A stretch of 64,000 bases of DNA, taken from the NCBI GenBank assembly GCA_948527295.1, contig CAOSWK010000005.1, positions 1 through 64,000 of the forward strand. Reading direction: 5' to 3'. The notes beneath the pieces are model-generated. The model was not told the DNA's origin, ran no database searches, and was given only the letters and a program-made list of their open reading frames with translations. Origin of the DNA: an uncultured Eubacteriales bacterium. GTDB lineage: Bacteria > Bacillota > Clostridia > Oscillospirales > Acutalibacteraceae. Shown here in pieces: positions 8,025 through 16,258 of the stretch (within the stretch, counting starts at the first letter, position 1; every line of letters begins with the position of its first letter). The position numbers and the translations under genes are program-made.

Positions 8025-10409
8025 ATGAATCTTTCTATGAAGTGGCTAAAAGATTTTGTCGATATAGATGTTTCGCCCAGGGAATTCGCCGAAAAAATGA
8101 CTATGAGCGGCTCGAAGGTCGAGAAATACACGGTTGAGGGCGAAAAGCTGAACCGAGTCGTTGTTGGCAAGGTTTTGGCGATTGATCCGCATCCCAACGC
8201 GGATAAGCTTGTTGTCTGCAAGGTGGCCGTGGGTGCTGGCGAGCCCGTGCAGATTGTCACTGGGGCTAAAAATCTGGCTGTGAACGACGTTGTGCCGGTC
8301 GCTTTGGATGGCTCAACTCTAACGGACGGCGCCAAAATTAAAAAGAGCAAGCTGCGTGGTGTCGAAAGCTGCGGAATGATGTGCTCTTTGGGCGAGCTTG
8401 GCCTTAGCGCTAGTGATTTTCCGCACGCTGTTGAGGATGGCATTTTTGTTTTGGATGAGCAAAATTATAGCTTGGGGCAGGATATCCGCGAGGCTATCGG
8501 GCTTAACGATGTCACGGTTGAGTTCGAGATTACGCCGAATCGCGCTGACTGCCTCTCTGTTATCGGACTTGCCCGCGAAGTCGCCGCTACCTTCGATAAA
8601 AAGCTGACTCTTCACACGCCGGAAGTGAAAACCTACGATAATGACAGTGCCCACGCCGATTTGTCCGTGACCGTGGCGGAAAAAAGCCCGTGCCCGTTTT
8701 ATAGCGCCAGGGTTGTGCGCAACGTGAAGATTGCGCCTTCTCCCCGCTTTATTCGCGAGCGCCTGCGCGCCGCGGGGCTGCGCTCCATCAACAATATCGT
8801 TGACATCTCGAACTACGTGATGCTTGAATATGGCCAGCCTATGCACGCTTTTGACTTGCGGCGTATTGATGGCGGTCAGATCATCGCCAGGCAAGCGAAC
8901 AAGGGTGAAAAAATTGTCACTCTTGACGGGGCTGAGCGCAAGTTAAGCGAAAATAATCTTGTTATTGCGGACACCAAAAAGCCGATTGCGCTGGCCGGCG
9001 TCATGGGCGGCGAGTTTAGCTCTGTTGCTGGCGACACAACCGATATCGTGCTGGAGTCTGCCATCTTTGATCCTATCGCTGTTCGGAAGGCTTCTAAGGA
9101 GCAAAATTTGCGCACGGATTCGAGTTTTCGGTTTGAAAAAGGGCTTGACAAAAACAATTGCATACCGGCCTTAAACCGGGCTTGCGAGCTGATTGAGCTT
9201 TTGGGCGCTGGTGAGGTTTGTTCACGAATTTTTGTTGTTGATAACATTGACAATCACGTTACGAAAATCCCCTTCGATCCAGATTTTATCAATAGTTTTT
9301 TGAATATAAATTTGTCTCGCGACGAGATGATCGACATTCTTTCTAAGCTTGAGTGTGAGGTTGTTGACGGCGAGGTTATTGTGCCGAGCTTTCGGCCAGA
9401 CTTAAAGATAAAGAACGACATTGCGGAGGAGATTGCGAGGTTTTACGGTTACAATAAGATAGTCTCTACGCCGCTTCGCGGGAGCCACTATGGCAAATAT
9501 ACCGATAGGCAGCGGTTTGATCAGAAAATTAGCGCTACGATGAGGGCTCTGGGTGCTAGCGAAATCACAACTTACTCTTTTGTTAGCCCGCGGGAATACG
9601 ATAAAATCTTGCTTCCGGATGATCACCCGCTTAGAAAGTCAGTTGTAATCTCGAATCCGCTTGGTGAGGATACTAGCTTGATGCGAACCACTGCGGTTGT
9701 CTCTATGCTGGGTGTGCTCTCTTCTAATTATAATCACAAAAACGAAACGGCTCAGCTTTTCGAAATCGCCAGAGAATACATTCCAAACGATAATACTGCT
9801 GATTTACCGAAGGAAAATCACAAGCTTATTGCGGGGTTTTATGGCCCTGGCATCAATTTTTTGCATGTTAAAGGGATTTGCGAAAACTTGCTCGATAGCT
9901 TATTTATAACGGACTACGATTTTGCCGCCTGTTCTGATGTTGCCTACTTTCATCCTGGGCGCTGTGCTAGGGTTTGTTGCAACGACGCTATTCTGGGGTA
10001 CGTTGCAGAGGTGCATCCGGCCGTGCTCGAGAATTATGAAATAGGCACCAGGGCCTACATCATCGAGCTGGATGTTGACGCTCTGTTTGGCGCTGCGGAC
10101 TTTGACATTGTTTATAAGCCGATTCCGAAGTTTGCTGCGGTTAATCGAGACTTAGCCCTGATTTGCGACAAATCCACTCCTGTTGGCGATGTTAAAAAGA
10201 TTATAGAAAACTCGGCGGGTAGGCTTTTGGAGGCGGTCACGATTTTTGACGTTTACGAAGGCGAGCAAATTCCTAAAGACAAAAAAAGTGTCGCGATTAA
10301 CGTTTCTTTGCAATCCGAGAGCGCTACTTTGACCGATGAGCAAATAAATTCTGCGATTAAAAAAATTATTAAGGCTCTTGAAGCCCAGAATATCACGCTT
10401 CGTTCTTGA
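8025..10409 (+). CDS. pheT: Phenylalanyl-tRNA synthetase beta subunit
   Basis: 794 residues. The beta chain partners PheS, positions tRNA(Phe) and edits mischarged Tyr-tRNA. Domains in order: an N-terminal piece starting MNLSMKWLKDFVDID, an EMAP-like tRNA-binding OB fold (about 40-150, with PHPNADKL), the B3/B4 editing domain (about 200-380, SINNIVDISNYVMLE), B5 (about 400-475), the synthetase-like core and a C-terminal ferredoxin-fold anticodon-binding domain (about 700-794, KPIPKFAAVNRDLAL). The GTG at 8016 lies inside the AAGGTGG ribosome-binding site, so the ATG at 8025 is the likely start. It follows pheS directly. Confidence 0.97.
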   Translation: MNLSMKWLKDFVDIDVSPREFAEKMTMSGSKVEKYTVEGEKLNRVVVGKVLAIDPHPNADKLVVCKVAVGAGEPVQIVTGAKNLAVNDVVPVALDGSTLTDGAKIKKSKLRGVESCGMMCSLGELGLSASDFPHAVEDGIFVLDEQNYSLGQDIREAIGLNDVTVEFEITPNRADCLSVIGLAREVAATFDKKLTLHTPEVKTYDNDSAHADLSVTVAEKSPCPFYSARVVRNVKIAPSPRFIRERLRAAGLRSINNIVDISNYVMLEYGQPMHAFDLRRIDGGQIIARQANKGEKIVTLDGAERKLSENNLVIADTKKPIALAGVMGGEFSSVAGDTTDIVLESAIFDPIAVRKASKEQNLRTDSSFRFEKGLDKNNCIPALNRACELIELLGAGEVCSRIFVVDNIDNHVTKIPFDPDFINSFLNINLSRDEMIDILSKLECEVVDGEVIVPSFRPDLKIKNDIAEEIARFYGYNKIVSTPLRGSHYGKYTDRQRFDQKISATMRALGASEITTYSFVSPREYDKILLPDDHPLRKSVVISNPLGEDTSLMRTTAVVSMLGVLSSNYNHKNETAQLFEIAREYIPNDNTADLPKENHKLIAGFYGPGINFLHVKGICENLLDSLFITDYDFAACSDVAYFHPGRCARVCCNDAILGYVAEVHPAVLENYEIGTRAYIIELDVDALFGAADFDIVYKPIPKFAAVNRDLALICDKSTPVGDVKKIIENSAGRLLEAVTIFDVYEGEQIPKDKKSVAINVSLQSESATLTDEQINSAIKKIIKALEAQNITLRS

Positions 10410-10427
10410 CCTTTTTGTAAATGCTGC

Positions 10428-10456
10428 TTGAAATTTTTGAGGATTTGGTGTATAAT
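10428..10456 (+). promoter_or_regulatory. Promoter of ireB
   Basis: TTGAAA at 10428-10433, 17 bp, TATAAT at 10451-10456. It starts 18 bp after the pheT stop and gives a 27-nt leader with a GGTGAGGGGG ribosome-binding site. Confidence 0.85.
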
Positions 10457-10488
10457 TATTGTATCGTGCAGGTGAGGGGGGCGCTTTT

Positions 10489-10737
10489 ATGCTGGATAAG
10501 ACGATGACGTTTTCTGTTGACGAAAGTAAGGATGAATTTATTAGACACACGCTGAATGTCGTTTATGAGGCGTTGAAGCAAAAGGGATACAACCCCGTTA
10601 ACCAGATTGTGGGCTATATTTTGTCGCAGGACCCGACTTACATCACTACGTATAATAATGCGCGCAGCCTCATTTGCAAGGTAGATCGAGATGACCTTTT
10701 GAAGGCCTTGGTTAAAAATTATTTGAACATTAATTAG
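10489..10737 (+). CDS. ireB: IreB family regulatory phosphoprotein
   Basis: 82 residues, the normal size of the UPF0297/IreB family. The family signature is clear: DKTMTFSVDES at the start, then GYNPVNQIVGYILSQDP, YITTYNNARSLI and a helical C-terminus. In enterococci IreB is a small cytoplasmic dimer phosphorylated on N-terminal threonines by the kinase IreK and linked to cephalosporin tolerance and cell-envelope stress. The threonines near residues 5 and 7 match those sites by position. In many Firmicutes ireB is followed by ruvX; here an uncharacterised gene occupies that place and ruvX is at 49162. Start is ATG with GGTGAGGGGG upstream. Confidence 0.92.
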   Translation: MLDKTMTFSVDESKDEFIRHTLNVVYEALKQKGYNPVNQIVGYILSQDPTYITTYNNARSLICKVDRDDLLKALVKNYLNIN

Positions 10738-10785
10738 GATTTAGATGTCTTAATTGTAAAATATTTGTGGTTTGGAGGAATTAAT

Positions 10786-11088
10786 TTGCCTAAAAAAAGT
10801 GCTGTGGAGCTTAAAACCGCTGTATATAAGAGTAAGCCTTTGGTTCGTTGCGGCGATGTTCTTTATTATGGCAATATTTCTGATGAATACGTTATTAAGC
10901 TGAATGTTTTGGATAGCAAAACGTTGTTTAATAGCGACGCGGCCAGCAAAGTTTCTGTGCAACTTTTGAGCACTGATCCGGATCTTAGCCCTCGCAAAAA
11001 GATTATTAAAAAGTGCGAAAAAGAAGGTTTATATGAAGCTTTGGACATTGCCGACGTTTGGCTGTGCAAAGCTTTGGGGGAAGATTGA
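10786..11088 (+). CDS. Conserved hypothetical protein downstream of ireB
   Basis: 100 residues from a TTG start 8 nt after a clear GGAGG site; the longer frame upstream runs through that site. It begins LPKKSAVELKTAVYKSKPLV and has a compact middle (CGDVLYYGNISDEYVIKL), a beta-rich part with VSVQLLSTDPD, a basic loop (SPRKKIIKK) and a helical tail (LYEALDIADVWLCKALG). No catalytic motif is obvious and I recognise no named domain. Nothing suggests a membrane or secreted location. It is 48 bp downstream of ireB, probably in the same transcript, ending at the terminator at 11143. A role linked to IreB or to nucleic acid binding would be a guess. Confidence 0.75.
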   Translation: MPKKSAVELKTAVYKSKPLVRCGDVLYYGNISDEYVIKLNVLDSKTLFNSDAASKVSVQLLSTDPDLSPRKKIIKKCEKEGLYEALDIADVWLCKALGED

Positions 11089-11142
11089 TTTTAAAGCTTT
11101 AAAGCACATTTTTATAAAAAGTCATTATGATTAATTTTTTAG

Positions 11143-11176
11143 CCCTAAATTAAAAGCTAATTTAGGGTTGATTTTA
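11143..11176 (+). terminator. Intrinsic terminator of the ireB unit
   Basis: CCCTAAATTA pairs perfectly with TAATTTAGGG around a 5-nt loop, followed by TTGATTTTA. The T tract is moderate. Confidence 0.7.
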
Positions 11177-11273
11177 TGCTACATTTAGTCTCTTTTTTGA
11201 TGAAAATTAACGTAACAAAAGAGTGTTTTCGAATTTTCAATTGTTTGTGAAAGCAAAAAGGGTGAGTTTTTTG

Positions 11274-11993
11274 ATGGAGAAAAAAGCAAAAAGTCTTATA
11301 AGGTACTCAAAGGTGACAGAAAAAGAAAAGCGAGAATTAGTCCTTTTAAAGGCGTCTAAATGCAAGTGGCATAAATGCAGCTTTTGCGATTATCACCTTG
11401 ATTCGTGTGAGGACATAGACGAAAATTTCTCTATAAACAAAAAGCAGCTAGATAAAGTTACGGGTGAGTTTAGAATTTTGGACGTTGCAAATTCGGGCAG
11501 TTTTTTTGAGCTTGATTTTATGACGGTTAATTACATAAAAGAAATTTGCACTAAAGTGGGGATTACAACTTTAATCTGCGAGTCTCACTGGATGTATAAA
11601 GATAAAATAAAGGGGCTCAAAGAGGATTTTAGAGCTCTTGGAGTCGATTTAAAAATTAAAATAGGGGTCGAGACATTTGACTATTTGTTTCGTGAATCGT
11701 ATTTAATAAAAGGAATCCTAGAATCTGATCCTTGTGCCATATCAAACTATTTTGACCGTGTTTGTTTATTATTTGGGCTGCCTAGGCAAACAACCGAGTC
11801 CATGCTCCTTGACTTGGAAACTGCGCTTAAATATTTCGAACATGTATATGTTAACATAATGACTCCAAACACGACTAGGGTTGCCCCCAGCCCGAGCGTC
11901 ATAAAACAGTTTAAAGATAAAATATACCCGCTCTTTGCAGATAAAAAAAACGTAGAAATACTCCTTAATAATACGGATTTTGGGATAGGATAA
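11274..11993 (+). CDS. Radical SAM protein of unknown specificity
   Basis: 239 residues. The cysteine cluster is CKWHKCSFCDY at about 31-41, that is C-x4-C-x2-C rather than the classical C-x3-C-x2-C; radical SAM subgroups with altered spacing exist. Later segments fit a partial TIM barrel: LDVANSGSFFELDFMTV (the GxG-like region), TTLICESHWMYKDKI, LKIKIGVETFDYLFRE and VCLLFGLPRQTTESMLLDLE. The last resembles the barrel strand IGLPGET-T of Elp3/HemN-like enzymes. It would bind a 4Fe-4S cluster and SAM in the cytoplasm. The start is ATG 11274 after GGGTGAG. The gene stands alone; a queuosine or tRNA-related role is possible but not shown by the sequence. Confidence 0.8.
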   Translation: MEKKAKSLIRYSKVTEKEKRELVLLKASKCKWHKCSFCDYHLDSCEDIDENFSINKKQLDKVTGEFRILDVANSGSFFELDFMTVNYIKEICTKVGITTLICESHWMYKDKIKGLKEDFRALGVDLKIKIGVETFDYLFRESYLIKGILESDPCAISNYFDRVCLLFGLPRQTTESMLLDLETALKYFEHVYVNIMTPNTTRVAPSPSVIKQFKDKIYPLFADKKNVEILLNNTDFGIG

Positions 11994-12314
11994 ATTGAGC
12001 AAGCTGAGACTTCACTTGTTAAAGCTGACGTTTGTTATGGTGCCTAGTTTAATAGATAATTTAAAATTCAGGTAAAAGCGTCTTAATAAAATGCCTAAAG
12101 AAATTATCGTGAATATTTGGCCAATAATACACGGTTGAAAATTGAAGGCGATTAAAAAAATAATAGATAAGTGCAAATATACTATAATGAATAAATCGAG
12201 ATCGGCAAAAAAGAAAACCCCTCTAAACTGCAGCTTAGAAAGGGCTTCTTTTAAAATTAGTTGATTTATTATTTTGTTGATATTTTTGGTTATGTATAAT
12301 ATCTTAAAGAAAAA
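11994..12314. other. Convergent intergenic region with bidirectional terminator
   Basis: 321 bp between the radical-SAM gene and the convergent HPr-like gene. Apart from the hairpin at 12211 I see nothing coding. Confidence 0.5.
12211..12252. terminator. Bidirectional terminator
   Basis: AAGAAAACCCCTCTAA and TTAGAAAGGGCTTCTT pair imperfectly (several wobbles) around ACTGCAGC, with a T run on the plus side and an A run on the minus side. It can serve both converging genes. Confidence 0.6.
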
Positions 12315-12557
12315 CTATACGGCTTGGGCGGCTACAGAAAATTCCTTTAATCTTTCTTTAAACTCTGTTGGACAATTATCTTCCACTTCAATTTGCAGCG
12401 GCCGCGATAAGTCCAGCCCAAAGATTCCCATGATAGATTTTCCGTTTATTATGTATTTGTCAGACAGCAGCGTAACTGGGAACTCGTACTGATTTGCCAA
12501 AGAAACGAACTTTTTAACGGCCTCAATGTCAGATAATAAAATATCCTTTTTATACAT
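12315..12557 (-). CDS. HPr-like protein without the active-site histidine
   Basis: 80 residues, HPr size. The second half carries the HPr core NGKSIMGIFGLDLSRPLQIEV, including the serine (KSIMG) that HPr kinase phosphorylates in HPr and Crh, and ends in the usual amphipathic helix. Where HPr has GIHARPA with the phosphoenolpyruvate-dependent histidine, this protein has LLSDIEAVKKFVSLA and no histidine at all. It therefore cannot act as a PTS phosphocarrier through His-15; a Crh-like regulatory role in catabolite control is plausible but inferred. ATG 12557 has a GGGAGGGAT site. A longer frame upstream runs through the promoter and is rejected. No PTS gene lies nearby. Confidence 0.8.
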   Translation of the reverse strand: MYKKDILLSDIEAVKKFVSLANQYEFPVTLLSDKYIINGKSIMGIFGLDLSRPLQIEVEDNCPTEFKERLKEFSVAAQAV

Positions 12558-12599
12558 CTTATCCCTCCCAAAAATCGAACAACGAATTGTTACAGTCAT

Positions 12600-12628
12600 A
12601 TGGTACCAGCATAAGTCGAATAGGTCAA
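12600..12628 (-). promoter_or_regulatory. Promoter of the HPr-like gene
   Basis: On the minus strand TTGACC (12628-12623), 17 bp, TACCAT (12605-12600) with a TGG extension before the -10 box. It lies 43 bp from the start codon. Confidence 0.7.
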
Positions 12629-12684
12629 GGGAAATCACAAAAAAATTCAAATTTCTTAAAAAGCGATAAAAAAAGGAGAAACGC

Positions 12685-14007
12685 ATGAAAATTTTTATAG
12701 TAACTTTTGGGTGCAAGGTGAATCAATATGAGTCTCAGGCGATTTGGGAGAAGTTTGCGCGGGTGGGGTGGACGAAGGCTGCGTCGGTAAGAGATGCCGA
12801 CGTTGTGGTCGTGAACTCTTGCACAGTGACGGAGGAGAGCGACAGGAAGGTGAAGAAAGCTTTACATAAAATAAGAAAAGAAAACTCGGGCGCAGTAGTA
12901 GTCCTCACAGGGTGCATGCCGCAAGCATTTTCGGCACGGTCAGGTTTTATAGAAACTGTTAAAGACGCAGACATAGTCTTGGGCAACGTGTGCAAGTACG
13001 ATATTTTTGCGCACGTGCGAGAATTTCTAAAAACGAAAAATAAAATAGTGGCGGTAAAGGCTTTTGATGTGAGAAATCCGAAGTTTGAAAGCGCCATAAT
13101 AAGCGATTTTAGCGAGAGAACGAGAGCCTTTTTAAAAATTGAGGACGGCTGCAATAATTTTTGCTCATACTGCATAATTCCTTACGCCAGGGGGCGGGTG
13201 AGGTCTAAGCCGATAGATGAGATCTTTGCTGAGGTGCAAAATCTCGCCCAAAAGGGCTACAAAGAGGTCGTGCTGGTGGGGATAAATCTCTCTGCCTATG
13301 GCAAAGATATCGGTCTAACGCTGTGCGACGCGGTTGAGACGGCTTGCCGTGTTGACGGGATAGAAAGAGTCCGGCTAGGGTCGCTGGAGCCAGATCAAAT
13401 GGACGAAGCCGCAATTTTGAGGCTATCTGCGCAAAAAAAACTGTGCCCGCAATTTCATTTGTCGCTCCAAAGCGGGTGTGATGCGACTTTAAAGCGGATG
13501 AACCGGACCTATACCTCAGCGGACTACTATTTGGTGGTAAAAAGGCTGAGGGAAAACTTCGAAAACGCAGCAATCACTACAGATGTAATGGTCGGATTTG
13601 CCGGAGAAACCGATGAGGAGTTTGAGGAATCGCTAAGCTTTGTGAAGAAGGTGGGGTTCGCCAAAGTCCATGTTTTTGCGTATTCCAAACGGGCGGGCAC
13701 CAGAGCGGCTGAGTTTGCAAACCAAGTTGACCCGGCCGTCAAGAAAAGCAGAAGCAAAGCCATGATAGCGGCAACAGAGAGCGCGCGCCGCGAATTTTTT
13801 AATTCTCAAATAGAAAAAACAGAGCCCGTGCTATACGAAACACGTGATAGCAAGGGCTTTTGGCACGGGCACACAAGAAATTACACGCCAGTGGTGGCTA
13901 GGGCGACTGCAGCTGCGCCAGGCTTAGATTTGCACTCAAAAATAGTTTTGACAAAGCTCACAAAGGCTGAAGCGGACTATTGTGTTGGCGAGCTTATTGA
14001 GGGCTAG
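12685..14007 (+). CDS. mtaB: tRNA t6A37 methylthiotransferase MtaB
   Basis: 440 residues. MtaB adds a methylthio group to t6A at position 37 of ANN-reading tRNAs, using two 4Fe-4S clusters and SAM. The N-terminal UPF0004 domain has the three cluster cysteines in FGCKVNQYES, NSCTVTEESDRK and TGCMPQ. The radical SAM domain has CNNFCSYCIIPYARGRVRS (C-x3-C-x2-C) at about 152-160, and a TRAM domain closes the protein. The start motif FGCKVNQYE marks MtaB rather than MiaB (YGCQQN, at 17089). ATG 12685 has AAGGAG 7 nt upstream. Codon use is richer in A and C than in miaB. The stop overlaps the convergent GHL10 gene by 4 bp. Confidence 0.93.
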   Translation: MKIFIVTFGCKVNQYESQAIWEKFARVGWTKAASVRDADVVVVNSCTVTEESDRKVKKALHKIRKENSGAVVVLTGCMPQAFSARSGFIETVKDADIVLGNVCKYDIFAHVREFLKTKNKIVAVKAFDVRNPKFESAIISDFSERTRAFLKIEDGCNNFCSYCIIPYARGRVRSKPIDEIFAEVQNLAQKGYKEVVLVGINLSAYGKDIGLTLCDAVETACRVDGIERVRLGSLEPDQMDEAAILRLSAQKKLCPQFHLSLQSGCDATLKRMNRTYTSADYYLVVKRLRENFENAAITTDVMVGFAGETDEEFEESLSFVKKVGFAKVHVFAYSKRAGTRAAEFANQVDPAVKKSRSKAMIAATESARREFFNSQIEKTEPVLYETRDSKGFWHGHTRNYTPVVARATAAAPGLDLHSKIVLTKLTKAEADYCVGELIEG

Positions 14008-15269
14008 CCTAGCCGTTTAAAGCAGGTAGTTAGGTTGAATATCTCTCTGGCGGCGTTTTCGTCTTTAAAAGATTCAACAGAATACAGCATCACGCCGTCG
14101 CAGCCAAGATTTTTACAAAGGTTATATTCCCGCTGCAAGATATCATCGTGACTTTGCCAGGTGCCTGAGTCTGCAGTCTCGCTGCCGGCCTTATATAGCG
14201 CCAGACCAAAATAAGTCTTCAGCTTATCGTGCTTTTGCAGGTCTTTAAAGTGCTTCGTGGCCGCTTCAAATGGAAGAGTGGGATGGTCGAGGCTAAAATA
14301 TATTTGCGGGCAGATGTAGTCGATGTATCCGGGCGTTTTGCACCAGGTTGCGATGTCTGCGCCGATTTTCGCGTTATAAGCCAGGTTGCCAGAAGGAGAG
14401 ATGCCGAAAACCACATCCGGATTGATGCTCTTAATCGCACTATATACGCCGGCAATAAGCGAGTTGACGTTTGCAAAGCGCCATTCTTGCTGAGAAAGCG
14501 GCTGAGTATTACCCGGAATGCCGCAGTAATTCTGATAGCAAACTTTATCGCATTCAAAATCGTTTTCTGGGTAGAAGTAATCATCAAACTGGACGCCATC
14601 GACCTCGGGGTAATTTGTTAAAATCTCTCTTACGCCATCTATAATGAGCTTGCGGACCTTTTCGTAACCAGGATTTAAAAATTTATCATTGCCGCTTTCC
14701 ATAACGATATCTTCGGGATTGCTTTCGTCGTTTTTCAAGGTATAGTAAGTGTTTGACTCACACAATGAAGGTGGATTGCCGTTAACTTGGATTCGCAATG
14801 GGTTTATCCAGGCGTGAAACTGCATCCCGGCTTGATGGGTAGCTTCTATCATGTACTTAAGCGCGTCAAAGCCTGGGTCTTTGCCTTGCTCGCCGGTTAA
14901 CAAGTGAGAATGCGGGTAAATTTTTGAGGGATAAAGCGCATCGGCAAACGGACGCACATGGACAATCAGCGCGTTTATTCCGTGACTTAAGGCCGTTTTA
15001 ATTATTCCGTCGAATTTAGCCTTAAATGCGGCTTCTCTATAATTCGTCCCCTTCATGTTTAGCGACATAAATGGCACCCAGACTGCGATCATCTCGGCCT
15101 CGCTGTTGTGATTTAAGCCAGCAGAGAAAGTTTGAGCAGAAAGCTCCGTGTTAATCGCAGCGTCGGCGTTGTTCTCGCGGGATTTTGATTTTACATATGT
15201 AGACAAAATCAGCGCCGCAACTAAAAAGAGAATCGAAATAAGCATGGGTTTGTTCTTTATTTTTACCAT
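14004..15269 (-). CDS. GHL10-family glycoside hydrolase-like protein, membrane-anchored
   Basis: 421 residues. A basic N-terminus (KIKNK) and a hydrophobic span at about 7-24 anchor or export it. The rest is a glycosyl-hydrolase-like 10 (DUF187) TIM barrel: EMIAVWVPFMSLN, INALIVHVRPFADALYPS, AGMQFHAWINPLRI, EVDGVQFDDYFYPE (conserved acidic pair), FGISPSGN, IDYICPQIYFS and FGLALYKAG. Related proteins act on extracellular polysaccharides or peptidoglycan, but their substrates are mostly unproven. Two ATGs lie 12 bp apart; the downstream one (15269) is correctly spaced from AAGGATGG, and the upstream one overlaps that site. It is transcribed divergently from the exporter genes at 15426. Confidence 0.85.
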   Translation of the reverse strand: MVKIKNKPMLISILFLVAALILSTYVKSKSRENNADAAINTELSAQTFSAGLNHNSEAEMIAVWVPFMSLNMKGTNYREAAFKAKFDGIIKTALSHGINALIVHVRPFADALYPSKIYPHSHLLTGEQGKDPGFDALKYMIEATHQAGMQFHAWINPLRIQVNGNPPSLCESNTYYTLKNDESNPEDIVMESGNDKFLNPGYEKVRKLIIDGVREILTNYPEVDGVQFDDYFYPENDFECDKVCYQNYCGIPGNTQPLSQQEWRFANVNSLIAGVYSAIKSINPDVVFGISPSGNLAYNAKIGADIATWCKTPGYIDYICPQIYFSLDHPTLPFEAATKHFKDLQKHDKLKTYFGLALYKAGSETADSGTWQSHDDILQREYNLCKNLGCDGVMLYSVESFKDENAAREIFNLTTCFKRLG

Positions 15270-15304
15270 TACTTTTACCATCCTTAAAGGTTTTATCGTA
15301 GTTT

Positions 15305-15333
15305 ATGTTAATTCTTTGCTAGAAAAATGTAAA
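15305..15333 (-). promoter_or_regulatory. Promoter of the GHL10 gene
   Basis: On the minus strand TTTACA (15333-15328), 17 bp, TAACAT (15310-15305), about 36 bp upstream of the start codon. Confidence 0.55.
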
Positions 15334-15375
15334 GAGCTTTATCTTCGATTTTTGGTCTTTTAAGTTTATGAAAGT

Positions 15376-15386
15376 TGTGATATAAT
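15376..15386 (+). promoter_or_regulatory. Extended -10 promoter of the polysaccharide exporter genes
   Basis: TATAAT at 15381-15386 preceded by TG and one base (TGATATAAT). No good -35 box is at 17 bp, which an extended -10 can tolerate. The start codon is 40 bp downstream. Confidence 0.6.
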
Positions 15387-15425
15387 TATTACAAAATCTA
15401 GAATTAGTGGTGAGGAGAGGCTCTT

Positions 15426-16202
15426 TTGCTAGCACACGTAAAAACCTTTAAAAAATATAAATATCTGCTTAAAAATTTGATTATGAAAGACATCAAATTA
15501 AAGTACCGGCGGTCGATTTTGGGGATATTATGGAGCGTTTTGAATCCTTTGCTGATGATGATTGTTATTTCGGCTGTTTTTTCAAATATATTCAAGTTTA
15601 GCGTTGCAAATTTTCCGATTTATTATTTGACGGGCTCGACTTTGTTTAACATGCTTTCGGAGACCACCAACAGCGCCATGATGTCTATTTTGGGGGCTAG
15701 CAGCCTCATTAAAAAAGTTTACATACCTAAGTATATTTTTCCGCTCGAAAAATGTCTGTTTGGCTTTATAAATTTTCTTTTTTCAATGATCGCGGTTGCC
15801 ATTATGTATGTGATTTTGGGGTATCCGGTTTATTGGACTGCTTTACTGTTTCCCGTCCCGGTGTTTTATACTTTGGTCTTTGCCATCGGCATTAGCATGA
15901 TTTTATCGGCACTTAGCGTGTTTTTTAGGGACATAATTCACCTATATTCAGTGCTGCTCACGGCGTGGACGTATTTTACGCCAATAGTGTACCCGCAAGA
16001 GATTTTAAGCGACAAAATAAAGGCCATAATGAGCCTGAACCCGATGTTTCATTATGTGCAGTATTTTAGAGACGTGCTGATGTATAACACGGTGCCGGGA
16101 TTTGAAGAAAATTTAATCTGTGCGGCAATCGCCTTCGGGACGCTGATTATAGGGCTGTTATTTTTTAAAATTAAGCAGGACAAATTTATTCTTTACATAT
16201 GA
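15426..16202 (+). CDS. Polysaccharide/teichoic acid ABC exporter, permease subunit
   Basis: 258 residues. ABC-2 permease of the TagG/Wzm type, which flips lipid-linked teichoic acid or O-antigen-like chains across the membrane. It begins with an amphipathic stretch containing LIMKDIKLKYRRSILGILWS (the family signature near residue 30) and has about six hydrophobic spans. A central WTYFTPIVYP and LNPMFHYVQYFRDVLMY are both typical. The start is TTG 15426 with GAGGAGAGG upstream. The ATPase gene follows 56 bp later. No glycosyltransferases or polymerases accompany the pair, so the exported polymer is made elsewhere. The divergent GHL10 hydrolase may belong to the same surface-polymer function, but this is inference. 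Confidence 0.9.
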   Translation: MLAHVKTFKKYKYLLKNLIMKDIKLKYRRSILGILWSVLNPLLMMIVISAVFSNIFKFSVANFPIYYLTGSTLFNMLSETTNSAMMSILGASSLIKKVYIPKYIFPLEKCLFGFINFLFSMIAVAIMYVILGYPVYWTALLFPVPVFYTLVFAIGISMILSALSVFFRDIIHLYSVLLTAWTYFTPIVYPQEILSDKIKAIMSLNPMFHYVQYFRDVLMYNTVPGFEENLICAAIAFGTLIIGLLFFKIKQDKFILYI

Positions 16203-16258
16203 TTTTGATTTTTAATTTTTGCGATTTAAGGCTACGAATGTGAGGATTTGGTGAGATT

